NCBI RefSeq assembly: GCF_014207745.1
Contig: NZ_JACHJB010000002.1
Coordinates: 248,001-312,000, forward strand
Length of the DNA stretch: 64,000 nucleotides
Direction of reading: 5' to 3'
DNA from: Nonomuraea muscovyensis
Lineage (GTDB): Bacteria; Actinomycetota; Actinomycetes; Streptosporangiales; Streptosporangiaceae
Below are positions 49,460-57,836 of the stretch, piece by piece (positions within the stretch are counted from its first letter, which is position 1; each line of letters starts with the position of its first letter). The position numbers and the translations under genes were made by a program. The notes below the pieces were generated by a model. It ran no database searches, was not told the origin of the DNA, and saw only the letters and a program-made list of their open reading frames with translations.

Positions 49460-50032
49460 AAGAACACCTCCGAGGTGAGGCTGACCACCGTGCACGCCGA
49501 CGCCCAGGGCCAGTCCCAGCCGGTGTTCGCGCTCGCGCACCTGCTGGGCTTCGACCTGATGCCCAGGATCAGGAACTGGAAGGGCCGACCTTCTATCGGC
49601 CGTCGAAGGAGACCGAGTACGTGCACATCGATGCGCTGTTCGGCGAGCCGAGCAAGAACGTCATCGACTGGGACCTGATCGAGTCCCAGTTCTGGCACCT
49701 GATGCGGGTGGCCATCTCCGTCAGGGAGTCGGATGCCCCGCTGCGCCGTTGGGTGACCGCGGCGACGCTCTGCTCACGAACGCGGTCATTTTTCACAACG
49801 CCCTGGACATCGCCGAGATCGTCCGCCAGCTGCCGGCAGAGGGCTGGACGATTGAGCCGGAAGAGTTGCCCACATCTCGCCGTACCTGACCGAGCACATC
49901 AACCGGTTCGGCGAGTACAGCACGCATGAACTCGGCATCCAGCCGGAGGCGTACGACCCGAAGTTGGACGTGGATTTCACCCCGCTGCGCGAGCACGACC
50001 TGACCGCTGCCGGCCTTGGCCAGGCCGCCTGA
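49440..50032 (+). pseudogene. C-terminal part of a Tn3-family transposase, frameshifted
   Basis: The plus strand carries, in successive frames, E-V-R-L-T-T-V-H-A-D, L-A-H-L-L-G-F-D-L-M-P-R-I-R-N-W-K-G, F-Y-R-P-S-K-E-T-E-Y-V-H-I-D-A-L-F, I-D-W-D-L-I-E-S-Q-F-W-H-L-M-R-V-A-I-S, then N-A-V-I-F-H-N-A-L-D-I-A-E-I-V-R-Q-L and finally the end (I-N-R-F-G-E-Y-S-T-H-E-L-G, L-G-Q-A-A and stop at 50032). These are the conserved end regions of Tn3 transposases. About 90 residues between the fourth and fifth block are missing and several frameshifts occur. No terminal inverted repeat was identified. Confidence 0.75.
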
Positions 50033-50088
50033 AAGACGAGGATCGGGGCCGGCGCAGGAAGTCTGTCGCCACCCGCGCGGCCACCTGC

Positions 50089-50262
50089 TCAGTCGTAGAC
50101 CGCCTCCACCTTCTCCTGAACCGACCGAGGAGTCTCCACCCGCCAGCCCACCAGCCGTTTCGCCGCGTCCCCCGTCCACTCGAACTTCCCCGTCCGCGGA
50201 TGCCTGGGTGGGTTCAGGATGCGCTCGATCTCCTCGTACGCGTGCGTGAGACACTCCCGACC
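50089..50262 (-). pseudogene. C-terminal coding remnant of unknown family
   Basis: The minus strand holds a coding-like stretch: H-E-G-R-E-C-L-T-H-A-Y-E-E-I-E-R-I-L-N-P-P, then T-G-K-F-E-W-T-G-D-A-A-K-R-L-V-G-W-R-V-E and Q-E-K-V-E-A-V-Y-D, with a stop at 50089. Composition and helix pattern look real, but no start codon or ribosome site is present upstream in this frame, where the sequence becomes low-complexity. I do not recognise the family. The rest of 50033-50385 is empty. Confidence 0.45.
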
Positions 50263-50385
50263 TTCGTGCCTGTGGGCATCAGGCCACCCCCTGCGGCGCG
50301 GGGCGCCAGCTCTCCTCCCGCCGGCGACAAGCCCCGGCCCACTCCACGCCTGAGCATGCGTGTACGAGCCTTCCGATTCAGGTTC

Positions 50386-50976
50386 TCAGCGGGACTCCTG
50401 TGCGCTGAGCAGAGTGAGGGCGTTGTGGATGCCCTCTTCGAGGAGTTCGTCGGAGAGTCGCCGGTCGGCCAGGGCGCGGGAGAGCTGCAGCGTCCCGACC
50501 ATCATGGCGTAGACGCTGAGGATCCTCGTGTGCACCGAGCGCGGATCGGCGGGCGCCAGGCGAGCGGCGATACCGTCGATGACGGCGAGCACGCCGTCGG
50601 TGTACGCCTGCTTGGTCTCGTCCGCGCAGCGCCCGATCTCATCGAGGAGTGCCGCGGAGGGGCAGCCGTCGTCGGGACTGTCGCGGTGCTGGGGCGACAG
50701 ATACCGCCGTACGATCTGCTCGACTCCGGCGATGCCGGGGGCCGCCTGCTCGATGACGTTCGCGTACTGGGCGCGCAACTGGTCCGCGACTGCGGTGGCC
50801 ACGAGGTCGTCCTTGGATGCGAAATGGGTGTAGAAGGCGCCGTTGGTCAGTCCGGCGTCCGCCATCAGCGTCGAGATGCCCGAGCCGTCGATACCGTCCC
50901 GCTTGAACCGGCGGCCGGCGGTCTCGATGATCCGCTGCCTCGTCGCCTGCTTGTGCTCTTTCCCGTAACGCGCCAC
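50386..50976 (-). CDS. TetR-family regulator
   Basis: 196 residues from GTG 50976 (AAAGGAG upstream). Helix-turn-helix: I-S-T-L-M-A-D-A-G-L-T-N-G-A-F-Y-T-H-F-A-S-K-D-D-L. The C-terminal domain with R-R-Y-L-S-P-Q-H-R, G-C-P-S-A-A-L-L-D-E-I and M-V-G-T-L-Q-L-S-R-A resembles the TetR_C group found beside zinc-type dehydrogenases and short-chain dehydrogenases. It ends a minus-strand set of SDR, hydrolase fragment, quinone reductase and regulator. Confidence 0.9.
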   Translation of the reverse strand: MARYGKEHKQATRQRIIETAGRRFKRDGIDGSGISTLMADAGLTNGAFYTHFASKDDLVATAVADQLRAQYANVIEQAAPGIAGVEQIVRRYLSPQHRDSPDDGCPSAALLDEIGRCADETKQAYTDGVLAVIDGIAARLAPADPRSVHTRILSVYAMMVGTLQLSRALADRRLSDELLEEGIHNALTLLSAQESR

Positions 50977-51040
50977 GCGCTCGCTCCTTTGTGCGCCGGA
51001 AGGGTCGCCTGCGCTTCGCCATCGTATTGGATTGTGAACG

Positions 51041-51074
51041 TACTCCAATGGTGTGCTGACGGTGTCTTGGAGTA
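51041..51074. promoter_or_regulatory. Inverted repeat upstream of the TetR gene
   Basis: TACTCCAA (51041-51048) and TTGGAGTA (51067-51074) are perfect inverted arms with an 18-base spacer; ATTGGA (51026-51031) gives a further half-site. They lie 65-100 bases upstream of the TetR start, just after the quinone reductase gene, consistent with a repressor site. Confidence 0.5.
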
Positions 51075-51104
51075 CCGACACGCCTTCTCTGCAGCCGGCC
51101 CGAT

Positions 51105-52118
51105 TCAGTCGTTGTCGGGCGCCATCGAGATCACGACCTTTCCGGCCGTGGTACGGCCCTGCTCGACGTACGCCATCGCCTTGAGCGTCTGGTCGAAGGG
51201 GAACGTTCGGTCGATGACCGGGCGGAGCTGTCCGTTGTCGTACAGGGTGCCGAGTTCACGGAGCTGGGCGCCGCTGGCCTGCATGAAAGAGAACTGATAG
51301 CGCACACCCAGGGCCTTGGCCTGCTTGCGCACCTTGCGGCTGAGCGCGGTCATGACCACGCCCATGAACGACGGGGCGTCGAGTTGCCTGGCGAACCCGA
51401 CGTCCGGCGGGCCGACGACACCGATGGCCAGGCCGCCCGGCTTCAGCACAGTCAGCGACTTCTCGAGGTTCGCCCCGCCGAGGGAGTCCAGCACCAGGTC
51501 GTAGCCGGACAGCACCTGCGAGAAATCCTCCTTGGCGTAGTCGACGACGATGTCGGCGCCGAGGCTCCTGACCAACTTCTCGGTGCGGGAGTTCGTGGTC
51601 GTCGCCACCGTGGCACCGAGGTGCTTGGCGAGCTGGATGACCGTCGATCCGAGGCCACCGGCACCGGCGTGGATGAGCACCTTCTGACCCGGCATCACGT
51701 GGGCGCGGTCGACGAGGATCTGCCAGGCGGTCAAGGCCACCAGCGGCACCGCGGCCGCCTCGCGGAGGGTGAGTGACTCCGGCTTGGGCGAGACGTCGTC
51801 CTGGTCAATCGCAATGTACTCGGCGAAGCCTCCGATCCGCAGGTCGCGGGGACGTGCGTAGACCTCGTCGCCGACTGTCAAGTCGCGCACGGCCGACCCG
51901 ACCTGCGTCACGATGCCGGCGACGTCGTGGCCGAGCACGAACGGAAGCTTGTACTTCAGGAGTCGTTTGAACTCCCCGTTGCGGACCATTTTGTCCAGCG
52001 GGTTGATGCTGGTGGCGCTCACTCGGACCAGGACGTCGCCGTCCCCGACGGTGGGCTCGGGAACGTCTGCGGCGCGTAGGCCGTCCTTGCCGTACTTCTC
52101 GACGACGAATGCCTTCAT
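51105..52118 (-). CDS. NADP-dependent quinone oxidoreductase-like dehydrogenase
   Basis: 337 residues of the medium-chain (zeta-crystallin-like) dehydrogenase type. The N-terminal GroES-like domain (M-K-A-F-V-V-E-K-Y, N-P-L-D-K-M-V-R, L-G-H-D-V-A-G) is followed by V-L-I-H-A-G-A-G-G-L-G-S-T-V-I-Q-L-A-K-H-L-G-A for the dinucleotide. Catalytic zinc Cys residues are lacking, so it acts as a reductase of quinones or enones. ATG 52118 is nine bases after AAAGGG; an earlier in-frame ATG at 52127 abuts it and is less likely. The TetR gene follows in the same direction after about 130 bases. Confidence 0.92.
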   Translation of the reverse strand: MKAFVVEKYGKDGLRAADVPEPTVGDGDVLVRVSATSINPLDKMVRNGEFKRLLKYKLPFVLGHDVAGIVTQVGSAVRDLTVGDEVYARPRDLRIGGFAEYIAIDQDDVSPKPESLTLREAAAVPLVALTAWQILVDRAHVMPGQKVLIHAGAGGLGSTVIQLAKHLGATVATTTNSRTEKLVRSLGADIVVDYAKEDFSQVLSGYDLVLDSLGGANLEKSLTVLKPGGLAIGVVGPPDVGFARQLDAPSFMGVVMTALSRKVRKQAKALGVRYQFSFMQASGAQLRELGTLYDNGQLRPVIDRTFPFDQTLKAMAYVEQGRTTAGKVVISMAPDND

Positions 52119-52195
52119 ATCAGCCATCCCTTTGAGTGATCTTCTCGGTTGCCTTTCGGCGGACGATGCGCATGTCCAGGCAGCTTCCACATCAG

Positions 52196-52378
52196 CTACC
52201 GAGGTGCCGGCGAAGCGTCCACGTCGGCGTAGGTGACGCCTTCCGGCTCGGTCGATGCTGAAGCATGTGTGTCGACGATGTCGCGGGCGACGGCCAGATC
52301 GAGTCCCGGTGTCGACGCCTTCGCGGGCACGCTTTCGAGGAACTGCGCGAACTGCTGTGCTTCCGAGCTGATTCCCAT
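52196..52378 (-). pseudogene. Truncated alpha/beta hydrolase (N-terminal 60 residues)
   Basis: From ATG 52378, with a very good GAGGAG, a 60-residue frame reads A-Q-Q-F-A-Q-F-L-E-S-V, then S-T-E-P-E-G-V-T-Y-A-D-V-D-A and stops. This resembles the lid region and first strand at the start of actinomycete acetyl esterases of the HSL group, which normally continue for 260 more residues with H-G-G-G and G-D-S-A-G. Both are absent. It may still be translated. The quinone reductase gene begins 78 bases downstream. Confidence 0.5.
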
Positions 52379-52452
52379 GGTGATACTCCTCGTCAGGTCA
52401 GAGCTGAACGCCCTTCTCGCGCGCACTGCAGGTCGATGGGCCGGGTGCGACG

Positions 52453-53268
52453 TCAGCCGGGCATCCGGTTGAATCTGCGGATCTGCTTGTCGAAGATCCC
52501 GGCGGGGACGAGGCGTCGCGCGGTGGTGATGCGTGAGGCGAGCGGTCCGGCGGTGTAGCGCAGCCTCGGCTTCGGGGCGGTGGCTGCCGTGACGATCTCC
52601 TTGGCGACGACGGCGGGGTCGTCGCCGGTCTTCATCGCCGCAGCGACCACTTCGTCGAAGACACGTCGCCGCTCCGCATACAGCGGCAGCGGGGTGTCGG
52701 GCTGCGCGGCATTGGCATCGAAGGCGGTCCGGGTGTAGCCGGGCTCGACGAGCAGGACGCGGACGCCGTGCTCGCGGACCTCGTGGTCCAGGGACTCTGA
52801 GTAGCCCTCGATGGCGTGCTTCGCGGCGACGTAGAGGGCCATGTAGGGCTGTGGGATGACGCCGAGGACGGACGAGAGGTTGACGATGCGTCCACGACCC
52901 TGGGCGCGCATGTGCGGCAGGACGGCCTTCGTCATGCGGACGTGACCGAAGAAGTTGAGGTTGAAGAGGCTCTGGGCCTGGGCGACGGAGTTCTCCTCGG
53001 CGGCGCCGGCCGAGCCGAGACCGGCGTTGTTGACGAGGACGTCGATCCGTCCGAACCGTTCGATCACTTCCTGGACGGCGGCGGTGACGGATTCGTCACT
53101 GGTCACGTCGAGGTCGAGGAAGGTCACACCGGCGGGCGGGGTGAGTCCCGAGGTGTTCCGTCCGGTTCCGATCACCTCGAACCCGGCTGTGACGAAGGCG
53201 CGAGCGGTTGCGTTACCGATCCCCGATGACGCCCCCGTTACGAGTGCTACCGGCCGATGTGTCGCCAT
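52453..53268 (-). CDS. Short-chain dehydrogenase/reductase
   Basis: 271 residues from ATG 53268 (GGGAG upstream). Motifs: L-V-T-G-A-S-S-G-I-G near residue 9, D-L-D-V-T near 52, N-N-A-G-L-G near 87, N-L-S-S-V-L-G with the Ser, and catalytic Y-V-A-A-K-H-A. An extended C-terminus (R-Y-T-A-G-P-L-A-S-R) marks the group of so-called oxidoreductases often repressed by TetR or XRE regulators. It lies first in the minus-strand set ending with the TetR gene at 50386, and twin palindromes precede it. Confidence 0.92.
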   Translation of the reverse strand: MATHRPVALVTGASSGIGNATARAFVTAGFEVIGTGRNTSGLTPPAGVTFLDLDVTSDESVTAAVQEVIERFGRIDVLVNNAGLGSAGAAEENSVAQAQSLFNLNFFGHVRMTKAVLPHMRAQGRGRIVNLSSVLGVIPQPYMALYVAAKHAIEGYSESLDHEVREHGVRVLLVEPGYTRTAFDANAAQPDTPLPLYAERRRVFDEVVAAAMKTGDDPAVVAKEIVTAATAPKPRLRYTAGPLASRITTARRLVPAGIFDKQIRRFNRMPG

Positions 53269-53293
53269 CACAGACTCCCTGTGTCATTGAATT

Positions 53294-53316
53294 ACGATCG
53301 TTCAGCTTACGATCGT
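53294..53316. promoter_or_regulatory. Two ACGATCGT palindromes before the SDR gene
   Basis: ACGATCGT occurs at 53294-53301 and 53309-53316, each within the direct repeat TTACGATCGT, 15 bases apart and 26-48 bases upstream of the SDR start. Two perfect palindromes at one and a half helical turns are a typical cooperative operator for a TetR dimer pair. Confidence 0.65.
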
Positions 53317-53564
53317 CAGGTTATAGCGGGACGGCGCGGATGGCAAGGAGCGGCTTCGGTGATCGCCGGGAACCTGCGGCTTGGTGCGGGAGGGGAAAGG
53401 GGGCGTTGAAGGCGGCAGGCCACCGATGCAAGCCAGCAGCGGCGCCCGCCGACAGCCGTGCCCCGCGAGGTGTTCCTCGGCAGCCACCCCTACCGGCAGA
53501 ACCGTGACCTGCTGTGGGGGCCGGTCTCCCGTAGCGACCGCGGCGAGGAGGACAGGGGCTTGGC

Positions 53565-53804
53565 CTACCGGCCTTCCAAGTAGTCGGCGGCGCGTTCGGC
53601 GGCCTCCTCGCGGGGCAGCCTCCGACTCTGACGGGCTGGCGGCCGGTCTCGCCAGTCCACGCCGCTCAGATCTTCAGCGGCCCGCTCCGCTGCCTCAGCC
53701 CACGACAACCGCCGCGGTCCCCGCTTGCGACGAGCGTCCCGCCGACGCTCAAGGAAGCGGGCCAGCCAGCCACCGCGCACACCAGAATTCTGCTGATCAA
53801 TCAT
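53565..53804 (-). CDS. Small basic hypothetical protein
   Basis: 79 residues, very rich in Arg, Ala and Glu. It contains a repeated half: A-E-A-A-E-R-A-A-E-D-L then, 25 residues later, E-E-A-A-E-R-A-A-D-Y-L. The repeat and the amphipathic helical pattern make it plausible as a real gene, but there is no recognisable family and no strong ribosome site. It could be a chance frame. Confidence 0.35.
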   Translation of the reverse strand: MIDQQNSGVRGGWLARFLERRRDARRKRGPRRLSWAEAAERAAEDLSGVDWRDRPPARQSRRLPREEAAERAADYLEGR

Positions 53805-54175
53805 GGAGCAAGATCATCCCGTGGTCCCTCTTGGGCCCACCTCGGCGATACCCCTCACGGCTTCAAGATCAACTTATTGCCCCTTTGGCGCGCTTTGCGC
53901 ACGATCTGGCACAGATGTTCCTCGGGCCCCGGCCTCGTCTGCGCGTATGCGGTCCCGTGTGTGCGGCGAGCGGCGGGTCGTCGTCGCCGAAAGTGACGGC
54001 GGCCTGCAGGTACCCCCCGTGTCGCCGTGCTGTTCGAGCACGCTGCCGAAGACGGCGCCAACGCCTCCACCCCGTGTGCCTTCGCGGGTCGCGGTCGGCA
54101 ACCCCGTCGTCTACGCCAATCTCGGGATCAAGGACTCCGATTCCTGCTCGCGGGTGCCGGTCGCAGCCGGGCCGT
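53805..54175. other. Gap without a supported gene
   Basis: About 370 bases between the small Arg-rich frame and the MarR gene. One plus-strand frame near 54080-54160 reads V-A-V-G-N-P-V-V-Y-A-N-L-G-I-K-D, which looks like a piece of a protein, but no start, stop or neighbour context supports it. No hairpin of note. Confidence 0.25.
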
Positions 54176-54640
54176 TCATTCCTCGCCGAGGGCGGCCGCC
54201 ATGTGGTCGAGGTCGGTGAGCAGGGCGTCCAGGCGGTGGGCGGGGATCGCTTCGAGCATGCGCCGCTCGACCGCGTAGACCGCCGTGCGCGCAGCCTCCA
54301 GGCGGCGCAGTCCTTCCTTTGTGAGGTGCACCGGCAGGACTCGGCCGTGGTCGGCGGCGGCGGGCCTGGTGACCAGGCCGCCCTCCTGCAGGCCCCGCAG
54401 CACCACGCTGGAGGACTGGCGGGTGACGAAGGTCCCTCGGGCGAGTTCCGAGCCGGAGATCCCGGGTCGCTCGTCGAGTAGTTCCAGGCATGAGTACTGG
54501 GGCACGGTCAGGCCGTGCTCGCGCAGTGTCTGGTCCATCGCGCCGCGCAGCGCCGCGGCGGCCCGCTTGAGCCGGTACCCCACGTGCTCGGTGATGCCTG
54601 CGACCTCGTGTGGTGGGACGGGCCTTTCCCTCTCTCTCAT
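54176..54640 (-). CDS. MarR-family regulator
   Basis: 154 residues from ATG 54640. Winged helix: L-T-V-P-Q-Y-S-C-L-E-L-L-D-E-R-P-G-I-S-G-S-E-L-A, then V-T-R-Q-S-S-S-V-V-L-R-G-L-Q-E-G-G-L-V and the wing D-H-G-R-V-L-P-V-H-L-T. It is divergent from a VOC-family gene, with two identical-spacing palindromes between, one of which covers the MarR start codon. Autorepression and control of the VOC gene are therefore very likely. The ligand is unknown. Confidence 0.92.
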   Translation of the reverse strand: MRERERPVPPHEVAGITEHVGYRLKRAAAALRGAMDQTLREHGLTVPQYSCLELLDERPGISGSELARGTFVTRQSSSVVLRGLQEGGLVTRPAAADHGRVLPVHLTKEGLRRLEAARTAVYAVERRMLEAIPAHRLDALLTDLDHMAAALGEE

Positions 54641-54702
54641 GTCAGTATTTTGACATAGGCGGCGGGTTGCGCATACCGTCAGATATGTCAAAGTCCTGAC
54701 AT
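54639..54702. promoter_or_regulatory. Twin MarR operators ATGTCA-N6-TGACAT
   Basis: ATGTCA-N6-TGACAT occurs at 54639-54656, including the MarR start codon, and again at 54685-54702, with centres 46 bases apart. Both arms are perfect. They flank the divergent promoters of the MarR and VOC genes. Confidence 0.8.
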
Positions 54703-54736
54703 CAGGACTCGGTTCCAGTCCACCTGGGAGCACTGC

Positions 54737-55105
54737 ATGACCGCCACGATCACCGGTCCCGACTTCCTCGCCCTGCAGGTGCGCGACGTCGAAGCGGCCG
54801 CCGCCTTCTTCGAGCAGCACCTCGGCCTGACCCGGGCGCCGGTCGCGCCTCCGCACGCCGTGGTGTTCGCCACCCAGCCGATCCCGTTCGCCGTCCGTGA
54901 GCCGCTGCCCGGCGTCGACCTCGACAGCGGACGGCCCGGCCTCGGCGTCGCTCTCTGGCTCGCCGCCGACGACGCCCAGGCCGTGCACGACCGCATCGCC
55001 GCCGCGGGCATCCCCATCCTCAGCGCACCGCAGGACGGGCCCTTCGGCCGGATGTTCACCTTCTCCGGCCCCGAGGGCTACGCCCTCACCGTGCACGGCG
55101 GCTGA
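54737..55105 (+). CDS. VOC-family (glyoxalase-like) protein
   Basis: 122 residues with one vicinal-oxygen-chelate fold made of two beta-alpha modules: F-L-A-L-Q-V-R-D-V-E-A-A-A-A-F-F at the start and V-A-L-W-L-A-A-D-D-A-Q-A-V-H-D-R-I in the middle, ending F-S-G-P-E-G-Y-A-L-T-V-H. Such proteins are lyases, dioxygenases or drug-binding resistance proteins. The usual first metal His is replaced (L-A-L-Q-V), so a binding role or altered chemistry is possible. It is controlled by the divergent MarR gene. Confidence 0.9.
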   Translation: MTATITGPDFLALQVRDVEAAAAFFEQHLGLTRAPVAPPHAVVFATQPIPFAVREPLPGVDLDSGRPGLGVALWLAADDAQAVHDRIAAAGIPILSAPQDGPFGRMFTFSGPEGYALTVHGG

Positions 55106-55470
55106 CCCCGCGCGGCCCAACCACCCCCTCAGGCTGCCACCTGCTACGGGCTCGCTCGTCGTCGGGTCGAACGGGCAATCGACGTTCAACCGGTGCAAGA
55201 AGCCCGCCCGGCGGGCCATCTGGTCGCGGTTCAGGGATCAGGTGGCGTGGCTGGATCAGGTGGACGCCCTGGGCGGCACCGGCGCGTGGTCGGAAGGCAT
55301 CGCGCCATCCAGCGGATTTCGCGGGTGGGGCTGAGGCGCAAGACACGGTGCTGATCGTGGGCGGCACCCCGGTTCCACCACTGGCGTGACGCGGCGAGCT
55401 GGCCTGCTGCCCCTGTGGGGATCCGTCGCTTGAGGACGAGATCGGCGAGGGCTGGCAGCGGCCGATCGCC
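55106..55470. other. Gap with a possible coding fragment
   Basis: One plus-strand frame at 55180-55334 reads F-N-R-C-K-K-P-A-R-R-A-I-W-S-R-F-R-D-Q-V-A-W-L and L-G-G-T-G-A-W-S-E-G, followed by a stop. Its composition is protein-like, but I cannot assign it and no start is evident. It may be the end of a lost gene. Confidence 0.3.
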
Positions 55471-55776
55471 GTGGACGCCATCCGGCGGCCGCGCGACATC
55501 CAGGACGGGGTGGAGGTTCGCGGGGACAACCTCAAGGACAGCACCGTCAGCGTCACGTGGTCTGGGGGGACCAAGGAGACGGTGGTGGCTGCCGTGGGGT
55601 GGCTGGATGAGGATCCGATCGGGGAAGGGCTGCCGGTGGGGATGGCTCCTGCCTGGTGCCGTTCGACTGCAGGGGGCTGGGTGCAGTTCGGGGTCAAGGT
55701 GCCGTCCGGGCTCGGGACTACGGAGCCGCTGCATGTGCGGATCGCCGCGCAGGCGAATGTGACGCCGGGGGCCTGA
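55471..55776 (+). CDS. Hypothetical protein, beta-rich
   Basis: 101 residues from GTG 55471; the open frame continues about 70 bases upstream without another start. The sequence alternates like an immunoglobulin-like beta sandwich: V-E-V-R-G-D-N-L, S-T-V-S-V-T-W-S-G-G-T-K-E-T-V-V-A-A-V-G-W-L, W-V-Q-F-G-V-K-V, L-H-V-R-I-A-A-Q. There is no signal peptide, so it could be the C-terminal part of a larger exported protein whose start has been lost. Family not recognised. Confidence 0.45.
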   Translation: MDAIRRPRDIQDGVEVRGDNLKDSTVSVTWSGGTKETVVAAVGWLDEDPIGEGLPVGMAPAWCRSTAGGWVQFGVKVPSGLGTTEPLHVRIAAQANVTPGA

Positions 55777-56096
55777 CTGACGCCGGGGCGGGGTGCGGGC
55801 CATGTGGCGCCGGCGTGGATTGGGCCGCGTAGCCGGATGAGCTTGTTCGGGTTGCTGGTCTCTTCGATGCCCCGCCTTTACGGCCTGGTGCATCGCACGT
55901 GCGTCGACGCGGACGAGGGTTGCCCGATCATGGTCTGTGGCTGCCACATCTCATTTCGGTGTGGGCGGCCTTCAGCGCGTCCTCCGCGTTGAGGGCGCGT
56001 TCTCGCCAGGTCGTTGCGAAGGCGTGCCGGAAATTGGCGTGAAGAAAACCTGCCGAGCGGCGAACACTGGGCGACAGTTGCCTTCGGAAGGACGCC
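55777..56096. other. Gap before the ECF sigma gene
   Basis: About 320 bases without a supported gene. The 45 bases before 56097 hold GGAAGGA, the ribosome binding site of the sigma factor gene. No clear autoregulatory ECF promoter (AAC at -35) was recognised by eye. Confidence 0.3.
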
Positions 56097-56681
56097 ATGA
56101 CTGCACCACCTGACGCCAACGATGTGATGGAAGACGTCACAGTGGTCGAGCAGTCGCTGGACAATCCCGAGCTTTTCGCCCTCCTGTACGACCGGTACTT
56201 CAAGGAGGTCTACCGATATCTGGCCGCCCGGCTCGGCAGCGAGCAGGCCGAGGACCTGGTCGCGGACGCCTTCCTGCTCGCGTTCGACGGCAGGCGCGGC
56301 TTCGACCCGCAGCGGGGCACCGTGCGGTCGTGGTTATTCGGCATCGCCACGAATGTCGTGGCCCGGCACCGCCGCAGGGAGGGCCGCCGCCTGAACGCGC
56401 TCAGCAAGATCGCGGCTGAGGACTCCGCCGACGGGCACGAGGACCGGGTGACCTCGCAGCTCGCGGCGCAGGCCAGCCGGCCGGAGCTCGTACGGGGGCT
56501 GAAGGGCCTGGCGAAGGGCGATCGCGACGTGGTGTTCCTGCTCGTGTTCGGCGGGCTGGGCTACGAGGAGATCGCCACCGCCTTGGACATACCGGCGGGT
56601 ACCGTCGCGTCCCGGATCAACAGGGCACGCAAGAAGCTGCGCAAGACACTGGGCGACGTCAACCCGATCGGGGAATGGTGA
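56097..56681 (+). CDS. ECF-type RNA polymerase sigma factor
   Basis: 194 residues. Region 2: [22 protein letters not shown] and [12 protein letters not shown], then [18 protein letters not shown]. Region 4: [25 protein letters not shown]. The segment between carries no extra domain. ATG 56097 has GGAAGGA upstream. Its stop overlaps the next start by one base (TGATG), a layout I know for sigma factors paired with proteins of the CU044_5270 family, which may act as anti-sigma factors. Confidence 0.93.
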   Translation: MTAPPDANDVMEDVTVVEQSLDNPELFALLYDRYFKEVYRYLAARLGSEQAEDLVADAFLLAFDGRRGFDPQRGTVRSWLFGIATNVVARHRRREGRRLNALSKIAAEDSADGHEDRVTSQLAAQASRPELVRGLKGLAKGDRDVVFLLVFGGLGYEEIATALDIPAGTVASRINRARKKLRKTLGDVNPIGEW

Positions 56682-57739
56682 TGGACGAGCTGAAGCTGAT
56701 CGAGGCCGTGTTCGCGGAGCCCGAGCCCACGCGGGAGGCGGCGGCGAAGGGGCGTGAGCGCCTCCTGCGCTTGGCCCGCGGGGCACAGGCGTCACGGTCG
56801 CACCGTCCGCGCCGCAGGTGGCCGGCCGCGCCGCCGATCCGGCGCGTCGCCCTGGTCGGCGTCATGGCGGTGATGCTCACCGGCGGAATCGTCGTCACCC
56901 AGGTGAGCCTGGGTGGCTCCGATCCGCGTACCCCCGGATACCTGATCGCTGCCCCTCCGGCCGACGCTCAGGCGCTGCTCACCCTGGCCGCGCGGGCCGC
57001 CGCGGGCCGACCCGACCCGGTGCCGGCCCGCGGCCAGTACGTCCACACCAGGATGCTGGCCCAGCACAGCCTGTACACCAAGGACGAGTCGGGCCGGACG
57101 CTCTACACCAAGGTGCTGGTCAGCGAGGAGCGCTGGGAGGCCGCCGACGTGGGCAAGCCCTGGCTGAGCCGCAGCCAGAACCTGTCGGCCACGGGACCGG
57201 CGCCCCGGAAGTACTGGGACCGCGGCGTCGAGGACATCGTGTCCGAGCCGGGAGCCTGTCCCGGACAGCCGGCGTACGCGCGGCTGGGCGCCTGGCCGAC
57301 GGACCCCGCCCGGGTACGCGCGAAGATCGTGGCCGACACGGGGGAGGAACCGCTGCGCATCTGGCGCTCCCTCCAGAACCTGGTCCGCGAGTCCGTGGTA
57401 CGGCCCAGCCTGGGCGCCGCGCTGTACCAGGTCGCCGCTGGGCTGGACGGCATGGAGCTCATCGGTGACGCCGTGGACGCCGCCGGCCGCCCCGGCCTGG
57501 CCGTCGCCATGGACGAGGGCGACGGCACCCGGTCCGAGCTGATCTTCGATCGGAAGACCTACCGCTATCTGGGCGAGCGCACGGTGAACACCAGGGACCG
57601 CAAGGTGAAGGTGTCCTCCGGCGGCGAGTACACCGCGAAGAAGGGCACGGCGACCGGCACCGCCGTGCTCGCCGTCGATCTCGCGCCCAGCTTGCCCGAG
57701 GTGTCGCCGAAGGCGTCCCGCATGAAGATCCCCTGCTGA
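56681..57739 (+). CDS. CU044_5270-like membrane-anchored protein, probable sigma partner
   Basis: 352 residues from ATG 56681; another ATG at 56675 is possible. A cytoplasmic N-terminus of about 50 residues ([19 protein letters not shown]) is followed by one membrane helix near 55-75. A 275-residue extracytoplasmic domain rich in strands ([31 protein letters not shown]) completes it. The topology is that of an anti-sigma or sensor protein. It lacks the zinc H-x3-C-x2-C motif of ZAS anti-sigma factors. One-base overlap with the sigma gene indicates coupled translation. Confidence 0.82.
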   Translation: MDELKLIEAVFAEPEPTREAAAKGRERLLRLARGAQASRSHRPRRRWPAAPPIRRVALVGVMAVMLTGGIVVTQVSLGGSDPRTPGYLIAAPPADAQALLTLAARAAAGRPDPVPARGQYVHTRMLAQHSLYTKDESGRTLYTKVLVSEERWEAADVGKPWLSRSQNLSATGPAPRKYWDRGVEDIVSEPGACPGQPAYARLGAWPTDPARVRAKIVADTGEEPLRIWRSLQNLVRESVVRPSLGAALYQVAAGLDGMELIGDAVDAAGRPGLAVAMDEGDGTRSELIFDRKTYRYLGERTVNTRDRKVKVSSGGEYTAKKGTATGTAVLAVDLAPSLPEVSPKASRMKIPC

Positions 57740-57836
57740 GACTTTCCCCCTGATCCGGCCTTTCCGGCCGTGAGTTCTGTTTCGCATGCCCTCAGATCGA
57801 GATCCGGCATGCCCCGAAGGAAGAAGGAGAACATCC

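Noticed and set aside
48197-49678. A 493-codon plus-strand frame
   Set aside because: Mostly antisense to map; only the first part (Tn3 fragment) and the last part (Tn3 fragment) are meaningful and are listed separately.
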